A stretch of 64,000 nucleotides of DNA, taken from positions 217,681 through 281,680 of the forward strand of contig NW_024468559.1 of assembly GCF_001632365.1 (NCBI RefSeq), given 5' to 3'. Both the position numbers and the translations under genes were made by a program. Positions 57,116-64,000 of the stretch are shown here, piece by piece (the first letter of the stretch is position 1; each line of letters starts with the position of its first letter). Under the pieces are notes generated by a model. The model had not been told where the DNA came from, ran no database searches, and saw only the letters and a list, made by a program, of their open reading frames with translations. Source of the stretch: Laetiporus sulphureus 93-53. Taxonomy: Eukaryota > Basidiomycota > Agaricomycetes > Polyporales > Laetiporaceae.

Positions 57116-58945
57116 ATGTCTATTGCAGCATCCGAAGCAATTATTCTATGGGAGGAAACGTGCGTCTCTTTCAGCTAGTTGGACCTATACTGCATTGAAT
57201 GATGTGTTATCAGTTTTATGAACAATTGCGCTGTCATCGCGGGCGCAGGTCTGAAATCGGACACTTATCGGTTATTGCTAACTGATTATCGACGACTCCC
57301 ATCCACACAGCGCTCATACTCTTCGACCATGTTATAACATTCGGCCAGGAGGTCCAGCTGTTCTGCGGAGAGCGATCATTCTCTGCATGGTTGTTCTTTG
57401 CCAATCGGATGCTTGCATTGAGCTATGTGGTCATTTCTATTTTGTCCCTCACGAACTCTGTCAATGACACTGTAACGGTATGTGAATCAATATCGTCTCG
57501 TCTGGATACAACTTCGACTTGCGCAATATGGTAGAGGCGAGTTGTCCCCTCACGTCATATTTCTTCATGTCTAATTATTCTTACGTTGTAGTTGTATGGT
57601 GTGGTTCGTGGCGAGCGAACCGATTGCCATACTCCTCGCAATAATCTCAGAAGGCAAGCTGGGTATGCTTCATGAAACATTCTCACAGCTCGAACATAGC
57701 GAAGCGGTTACAATATTGCGAACATATGCCGTGACAGGTGGCGATCGACGGCCTGTTACGCTCCTCACATTGTGTGTGATCGTCAAGGTGGTCATTAGCG
57801 TCTACAGTGGTGCGCTTCCTTCTGACTGGGACATGCGTTTGATTAACTAACGATGAATTCATGAGAAGCCTTCACCCACATGTCATATTCTGTGTTTGTA
57901 CTGAATAGCACAGCCATATGCATCCTGTTCAGCAGTTCAACTTCAGCACAAGATATCGTTGCAAAGTATGTAAGCCAGTATCATCAGTGAATCTGTACTG
58001 GCTTATCTGTTTCTCGATAGATGTGGGTCCGAACTCGAGAATGTTTTCCTCCACACTTCGTTGACGATTGCACCACAGTGGGCTTAGTCAGTACAGCCTG
58101 TACTGCAATTGCTGTCATCATGACCCTTGCAATTCTCTGGCGCAAGCTATATAATGAGCATAGACCATCCACCGTTGACATCCTGTCTACGAGGAAACTG
58201 TCACTTGCGGCACTCCTACTCAGAGACGGTACGGCTATCGGACCATGATTGTGGGTCTTTGAGTTCGAATAACATTTGCATCCATTATTTTCATAGGCAC
58301 AATTCAATTGATGTGAGGAGTGGAGTCAAAATCGATTTGACAACGTCTAAAGCTTATTTTTCAGAACTTTACTACTACTGAGCTTACTTGCAACCGTATT
58401 GAACTTCCTGGACCTCGTAAGTGCATGCTCTTTCCGCCGATCCCATATCTTCCGCTAGATCCTAACTAGTTTGTCGTACATGACTATGCACATGGTAGAG
58501 CGTTGCAAATGTCGTCGGTTATTTGGGTACCTCGTGAAGCAATTCTCTTATGTTTTCTCTACCAAATACACACTGACGATTTTACAGACTCGGTCCCGTT
58601 CTGGTCTCTCGCGTCCTCCTCAACGTCCGAGCTGCAGCGCGGTCCACACGCGGAGAGCAGTCCCAAGCGCCCTCCTTTGTCCGATCGCAGCATGGGCTCC
58701 AGTCACAAGCGGACGTCGAGAACATGTCGTTCGAATTGAACATCCTCAGCAGCACCGAACAAGCACGGGAGACCGATCACACTCACCCACAAGGCTCTAT
58801 TGAGCATAATCAAATTATTGCCGAACCGCGCGGCATGGCGGACAATGTTGCAATCGCCGACGATTCTCATCAGGACGTGAACGAGGAAGAGCGAATGGGC
58901 GAAGTGGAGGAGGAGATGATGTCGGATGAGGAGGACTACGTGTGA
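57116..58945 (+). CDS. DUF6533-domain multi-pass membrane protein, copy C
   Basis: ATG is at 57116-57118. Exons 1-3 join in frame as MSIAASEAIILWEETFMNNC, AVIAGAALILFDHVITFGQE and VQLFCGERSFSAWLFFANRM, the DUF6533 signature. Later exons encode MVWFVASEPIAILLAIISE, AVTILRTYAVTGGDRRPVTL, VSTACTAIAVIMTLAILWRK with AALLLRDGT, and a tail ending EEEMMSDEEDYV at 58945. Predicted topology is about six or seven helices with an acidic cytosolic tail; function unknown. It diverges from copy B at perhaps a quarter of positions, with more conserved coding than intron sequence, suggesting selection on both. The exon 3 to 4 frame problem seen in copy B recurs here. Confidence 0.77.
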
Positions 58946-59709
58946 GGGGAGAGAATGGACCTCCAGGCCGAGCTGTCACATTCACGATTATTGCGTGCTT
59001 GCTTGCTATTTGTAAGTGACACCGCAAGCTTTGGGCACTCCGTCTCACTGGTTGCATGCGCAGAATTTCTGCGCAGCTTCTTCTGTGTTCTTTCTCTTTG
59101 CACCGCACTACATGGCTGAAGGCTGTTCAAACGTCGTCACAGGGCTTCATAGCCGACCTCAGTAGATACATGCCATACTATAGACCTCGCGTAATACGTG
59201 TCTCTTTCAACTACCCGTGTTTATCGTATTTGTCATTCCTTTTGGCGTGCCTGCTATGACATATCCTGTGCTTCAATTCCACTGGAGGAGCTCTCAAATC
59301 GCACGCTACGCAGAGGCTGTATCTCACTTACACAATGACTCCGTACGCAACGAGTTTGAGCTTCTCCCACGCTGCAATACACAGCTTGCGGGCACTGTTG
59401 GTGTAAGTAAGTCCGTGCTGAGGTCAGAGTGTTGATCGGAGATGTAATACAAAGCATTATCTTCACAGCATCATCATACAATTTCGGGAAGGCGTATATG
59501 CAGGATGCTTCGTGAGTTTGCTTTATATCGACTGAACAGTCTGTCCGAAGAAAATGCATGGTACGAAAATAATGGACTTCCGTATGACGAAGGAAATCGT
59601 CAGCTTTTCGCGACCATACATAGTCTGCCGAGGCGCTCTGGTCGGCCGTTCGTGGCTGTACGAGCTTCATCAAGGCTAGAGCATTCGAATGGTGGCTATG
59701 TGATCGGAT

Positions 59710-60730
59710 AATCAAGATATAACGGGAAGACGTGAGAGTTCGTCGAAGTGAGCTCCCTGAGCAATTCGCCTGTGGTGCCGGTCTCCACCGGGACGTTTAA
59801 GGCACCCGCAGGTATATAGGGGAAGCGAGATCACGGGGGCATCAAAAGTGCGGTCAAGTGAGGTGAGATCGAATAGAACCGCAGCTCGAGGTCGCATACG
59901 AGGCGGTCAGATCCTGGTGGTAAGGAACCGTTTCTCCGGCGCCGTCCTGCATTGCAACCGCATGGGATGGGCGCTGACGTTACACGCTCTAAGTCAAACC
60001 TCAAACGGTCCAGAGTCATCGATGTCCATCGTACTGCCGTTTCAGAGCACGAGCAACGTAGTATGAGCGGGACTCGAGTGCAACTGCATCGCGTGAGGCA
60101 GTTCATGAGCCGTCCTCTCACTGCAAGCATGACGTCGAGGTCATTCGTGGCCAGGATGAAGTGATGGACACTAGGAAAGGTGAACCCGTGGTGGTCATAG
60201 ATAGCTAGAATACGGTACTTCGCTTGGACGTATGTGCATGATAAATTGGAGCTGCGTGAAAATTTGGATGCTCAAAAAGCTAGATCTGCCGACGTAAACG
60301 CCCAATGACCGAGGAGGACTACAATGAATAGCTTACAAAGAGTCAGTTCTCGTGTCATGCTTTCAGAGCTTGTCAATTTGCCAGTCTTCTCATAGATCAC
60401 CCATTCTTGTACCAGTATCAATCAGTGGCATCGAGCATCCGACGCGCGAGCTTCCATCATGCAACGAAAGGGTATCCGAGGAACAATCAGGAAGTCACGG
60501 ATGTCCGGCTGTGGAGCTGAATTTGTCCCGGCGTTCATAACAACAGCAGGCTGGCAGCAGCGAGCATAGCGTGTAGGCCACGTCCCCAACAATTAGGGTT
60601 TCATGCATATGGGAGGCAGGTCTGGGTACCGGTCTCATGTTGATGAAGGTGGTAAAGCGAAGTTGAAATGAACATCCCGATTGGAGGTCGAACTCTACGA
60701 GATTATGTCCCGACCAGCATCGGAGCACCT
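59710..60730 (-). pseudogene. Conserved segment convergent with DUF6533 copy C, unknown
   Basis: Counterpart of 7518-8574. Fragments such as CCCYERRDKFSSTA, WVIYEKTGKL, DLDVMLAVRGRLMNCLTRC and FDLTSLD are present in shifting frames. A frame of about 99 codons near 60130-59831 is the longest. The segment may be a decayed spliced gene in both arms. No family recognised. Confidence 0.3.
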
Positions 60731-61055
60731 AATAAGCATTTGCCGCAGATCAGTGAAATGGTTGAATGGTTCCCAGGATGTGCCCTGCCAGTGGGTCAGA
60801 ATATTAGAAGACAAAGACTGCTGCGACACGAGGCGAGCTGAGCTACCGGTTGACGGCTTCAGCACGGATCCCTGCTAGTAGAGTGCACAGCAAAGCGCTG
60901 AGTACGTCGACCGACCGTGCCCCGAACAGTCCAGTTCATAGCTGCTGACATCCACGTCATTGGCTATTCAGGTGTACGACCGAGCGGTTCTGATTGGTCC
61001 GCGCACTCGAGCACGTGGTGACTGCCGCACCACAGGCGCGTCTCCTGCTACTAGT

Positions 61056-61545
61056 ACTTGGGTGGAGTTGGCGTGGCAGCGCCGGTTCCAAATAACAGGT
61101 GGGAGTCCAAACGTCCGATTTCACAAAGGGAGTCGTAGGTAATATAGGTAAGTGAGAAGTACAGGTGGAAGAGAGTGCATGTAGCTGATTTAAATGACGT
61201 CGTGGTATAAGACCGCCATCCTATCACGGGTGCCGGCGAAGACGATGGGTTGTTGGACCGTCACAGTACATTCGTCGCAACACTGTGCGTCGCCCATACG
61301 CCATGACACGGCAACGTCGTCCGGTGAGTGCGTGCGAGTGGCATCGAAAGAGAGGTTTAAACACCCGCGATCGCAGAAGAATCGTTGCCGCCTCGGGCAG
61401 CTCCATCGGCGGCAAGGTGAATTGGTGGGATCGTAGAAGCTGAACACGCTTGACGTTCTAACCTCGTCACAGCCTCTCCATCTCGAGTGATAGGAGAAAG
61501 GTCAATGGAAGACAGACGGATAGTGAGCACATTGCAAGTACGGAC
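61056..61545. other. Tail of Helitron-like fragment or spacer
   Basis: Possible downstream exon sequence of the minus-strand Helitron-like gene: a GTAGGT donor follows CAVCA at its end, and Cys-rich frames occur at 61190-61447. No continuous model can be built; the element appears truncated here. Confidence 0.35.
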
Positions 61546-62592
61546 CTACGTCGCGCATACGGCACACGGCTTTTCGTGAACCGATGGCAATTCCAGTCTA
61601 TCGTTCCAACTGTGGAGAATCTCAAGTTTATGAATGCGACTAAGCGGATCAGGTGGAAAGCAAACGGATGATTGCGAAGGCATCGGAATACACGGTGCCA
61701 GAGAGTACGCTGCGCGCGCACGCGAATTCACGCTCGAACAATCCACACTTATAGGAATGAACGAAGGAAATCGACGGGCACATAGGAAACAATGATGAGT
61801 TAACAGTTTCATCACCAACTCGTCCACAATCCATGATTCCCCGTCAGGCGAAAGCCCATGCCAGCGTGCAATGTCGTTTAGAGCGTGGAAAGGTAATCGC
61901 TCCACCAAATACCTAATAGGGATGTCTACCACAATCGCAGGATGTGTTTCATCCGGGACACCTCGCAGACAGTCAACCATACCAGAAAATCTGTAGCGCA
62001 CAGTGGGTTCAGGACGACAACGCGAAAGGATCGGAAAGCGTAGGAGAAGCTGAGCAGTCACGAAAGAATCACGACAGTCCACGCCAATGACATGAAGACC
62101 ATCCGATCGAAAATCGAACACACTCATTGTGAGTGGGCAGGACAGGCCACATTGGTGAGCAGAAAAAAGGTTACATAAACCGTCCAACGTTCGTCGCCGC
62201 CAATCGACGACGATGTTGTGACTCCGAGCCAATTCGCTAAGAGCGCGGAACGGAAGACGTTCAACCAGAAAAGAAAACGGCACTTCGACCGCAACGGATG
62301 ACACGCACTCGTTCCAAGCAGATGTCACATCATTTCGAAGAAGTTGACGACGATACACAACGGCAGGTTGTAAGCCGAGCAACGATGACGACCCAAGTAA
62401 TACCGGAAATGTCTTCAGGTCTTCGCTCATAACAAACATGGACCGTCGGCAGCTGCCGCCAACGGCATGTAACGTAGGAAACGAGCAATGCGATCGCGCA
62501 CTGACAACATCGATAGCCGCGGTGACCGCACCGGGAAGTGACCGAAGGATACGTATGCACAAACAGCACTGCGTGAGCACTGAACAAACCAA
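61546..62592 (-). CDS. Helitron-like protein, N-terminal exon (fragment)
   Basis: The frame is open for 348 codons with no ATG until about residue 52 (MFVMSEDL), so an upstream exon is expected. It contains two internal repeats of a hydrophobic SAP-like block: VEVPFSFLVERLPFRALSEL (about residue 103) and VDIPIRYLVERLPFHALNDI (about residue 223), each followed by a Cys-containing segment (CGLSC; CFLC). It ends KPCAVCA just before a GTAGGT splice donor. I associate this arrangement, ahead of a CAVCA-type (DUF6570-like) segment, with agaricomycete Helitron replicase genes. No Rep or helicase domain is visible, so the element is partial in this window. Identification is from recalled family features. 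Confidence 0.5.
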   Translation of the reverse strand: MVCSVLTQCCLCIRILRSLPGAVTAAIDVVSARSHCSFPTLHAVGGSCRRSMFVMSEDLKTFPVLLGSSSLLGLQPAVVYRRQLLRNDVTSAWNECVSSVAVEVPFSFLVERLPFRALSELARSHNIVVDWRRRTLDGLCNLFSAHQCGLSCPLTMSVFDFRSDGLHVIGVDCRDSFVTAQLLLRFPILSRCRPEPTVRYRFSGMVDCLRGVPDETHPAIVVDIPIRYLVERLPFHALNDIARWHGLSPDGESWIVDELVMKLLTHHCFLCARRFPSFIPISVDCSSVNSRARAAYSLAPCIPMPSQSSVCFPPDPLSRIHKLEILHSWNDRLELPSVHEKPCAVCAT

Positions 62593-63402
62593 TCATGAGC
62601 GCCAGTCAAAAGAGCATAAAGAAATCCGAAACTCACAACGCAGAACCCATCGACCTAAAATTACGACACTGTCGATAACGACGAAGTATGCATCGAAAAC
62701 GGTGCGAGGATTGCGTGCACGGAGAACGCCAGCGAACACTGAAGAACCCCGGTATAAGACATGATGCTAACGCAAACCAAAACCACGCTTACAATCATGA
62801 AGCCCCTCGCGAAACGAAACAAGAAGATAGTATATCATCGCGGGGGCTAACAGAGGCGTCGGTTGCGATGCAAGAACAGATGCGCAGAGAAGGAGTCGAC
62901 TGTTCCAAATAACAGAATGGATTTGGCTATTGCTGCAGCGGTAGCGGAGACCTGCTTACGTCAGCCTTAAGCTGGACAAAACACCTTTTTCGGTATTTGT
63001 TGCCCACGGTCTACGCCACCTGCTCGATCTGTTATGTTCAGCTACAGCTGCGTCGCTTTTCATCCACGTCGCTTTTCATTGACATCACCTCTGTAACGTT
63101 CTGCGTACTCGGATGACTTTCGGCATCTTCATAGTCTGCCTTTTGGTGCTTGCTGTCCTATTCAGCATTTGCATCATCTTGGGGGTGACACGTTTTAGCT
63201 GTGAGTGTCTGTGTTCACAGATACCCCTGTCTCTCTGCTGAGATTCATCCGTCAGTGCGTTTCAACGACATGCTGCGTGTCTGCATCGTCGCTTTTCACC
63301 TCCTCTGTTATGCTCCGTGTAATCCGACGGCTTTCGGCGTTGCAACAGTTGAACTCCTGCTTCAAGCTGTCCTGTTTTGCGTTTGCGTGATGTTAGCAGT
63401 GA
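62593..63402. other. Spacer between head-to-head Helitron-like 5' ends
   Basis: Probably the two 5' ends or promoters. The right part contains the first unit of a tandem repeat of about 215 bp (a GTGAGTGTCTGTG block at 63200 and again at 63415). CGTCGCTTTTCA repeats occur near 63050-63080. No gene is supported. Confidence 0.4.
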
Positions 63403-63475
63403 TGCATTGCACTCGTGAGTGTCTGTGCTGACACATATCCCTGTTTGTCTGCTGATGTTCATTCTCCAGCACCTT
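63200..63475 (+). repeat. Diverged tandem repeat, about 215-bp period
   Basis: The block running from GTGAGTGTCTGTG through a CCCTGT-TCTGCTGA stretch to TTTCAACGACAT (63200-63272) recurs at 63415-63485. Each resembles a small intron, with a GTGAGT donor and a TCAG or CCAG acceptor, so the unit may be an exon-intron duplication in the Helitron-like gene's 5' end. Confidence 0.55.
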
Positions 63476-64000
63476 TCAATGACATTTTATGTGTCATACT
63501 GTGTGCATTTCTGCCCGGTGCGGTCACCGAGGCGCTGGTCACTGTTAGCGTGCGGTCGCGTTATACTGTTTTGCCCGGTGCGGTCACCGAGGCGCTGTCG
63601 ACTGGTAATGCACGGTCGCGTTACTCCTCTACTGGTCACAGTTTCGTCGGGGGCGGTACCCGACGGTCAGATTCTGTTTCGACGTCTGAGCTGCGGGCGT
63701 TTCCCGTCGTGTTAGGCTCCCGCTCTCTGCTCGCATTGCATTCGTCGGTCAAGTATCGATGTCAGCTTCGTCACGAGAATGTTACCTCGCTCTGGGAATA
63801 TGGTGTACGTTCCATTGCCGTTGAGCTGCCCTTTTCATTTCTTGTCCCGCGATTACCTTTTCGTGGTCTTCAGGAGTTAGCGCGGGTTCATGGTGTCGCT
63901 GTAAGCCGTGGCCAGCGCAACTTGAATGGGTTGAGTTCAGTATGTGCAGCACATTGCTGTTCAGTGGCTTGCCCGTCTACGCTGTCGGTGTTTGATTTCC
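63403..64000 (+). CDS. Helitron-like protein, N-terminal part, continues past window
   Basis: The frame is open from 63403 to the window end. It encodes LPGAVTEAL twice (tandem, about 63511 and 63571), each followed by a VRSRY or ARSRY motif, then VELPFSFLVPRLPFRGLQEL and a Cys segment ending CPSTLSVFDF. The same order (LPGAVTAAI, ARSHC, VEVPFSFLVERLPFRALSEL, CPLTMSVFDF) is found on the opposite strand at 62592-61546. The two are therefore paralogous elements, head to head and about 0.8 kb apart. The first ATG is not evident, so the start may lie in an upstream exon before the GTGAGT intron at 63415. Confidence 0.5.

Larger units (their letters stand above)
56150..61055. repeat. Right arm of inverted segmental duplication
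   Basis: Reverse orientation to 5790-5892 plus 7451-11880. It contains DUF6533 copy C, its upstream segment (56150-57115), the convergent unknown segment (59710-60730) and the end motif (about 60980-61055). It reads through the site corresponding to the poly(A) insertion near 60941-60952 without interruption. Confidence 0.75.

Noticed and set aside
1..64000. CRISPR arrays, rRNA genes, bacterial operons or phage modules
   Set aside because: No regularly spaced repeats or rRNA sequence seen; introns throughout show a nuclear eukaryotic genome.

Overview
This window looks like nuclear DNA from a mushroom-forming basidiomycete (Agaricomycetes). The evidence is intron-dense genes with 45-120 nt introns, multi-exon DUF6533 membrane-protein genes (a family I know mainly from basidiomycetes), Zn2Cys6 regulators, a Ty3-type LTR retrotransposon and Helitron-like N-terminal exons. 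I joined exons by hand. For the ten spliced genes in the core, every model sums to a whole number of codons and reads through the family's conserved motifs.

Layout. 1-12.4 kb is a transposon-rich accessory region: a minus-strand Ty3-type element (RT, protease, gag, two extra ORFs, 5' LTR 4491-5148) has landed in exon 3 of a DUF6533 gene (copy A). Next come a poly(A)-tailed insertion (5893-7450), an apparently complete DUF6533 gene (copy B, 9288-11089) and relics of further copies. 13.8-55.4 kb is a gene-rich core with, in order: a GH17 beta-1,3-glucanase-like membrane protein, a Kelch-repeat membrane protein, acyl-CoA-binding protein, a double-PH protein, two paralogous Zn2Cys6 transcription factors, an SRPK-like kinase, a tail-anchored (Pex26-like?) protein, a RhoGAP, a J-domain chaperone, a GMC oxidoreductase, eIF3j and the ribosome-biogenesis WD protein PWP1. 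55.5-64 kb is accessory again: a third DUF6533 gene (copy C, 57116-58945) and two head-to-head Helitron-like 5' portions.

The main structural result is that the two accessory flanks are one diverged inverted segmental duplication. 5790-5892 plus 7451-11880 on the left matches about 56150-61055 on the right in reverse orientation, bracketing 44 kb of single-copy genes. The right arm lacks the 5893-7450 insertion and so preserves its empty target site. The insertion carries four hairpins whose stems covary.

The core genes do not form one pathway. They are housekeeping, signalling and cell-wall genes with independent promoters. eIF3j and PWP1 converge with 111 bp between their stops, and ACBP and the PH protein diverge from a shared 0.7 kb region. 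The unusual material lies in the flanks and in some splicing features: a predicted 4-nt micro-exon, two GC-AG introns, and a long intron containing a strong hairpin.
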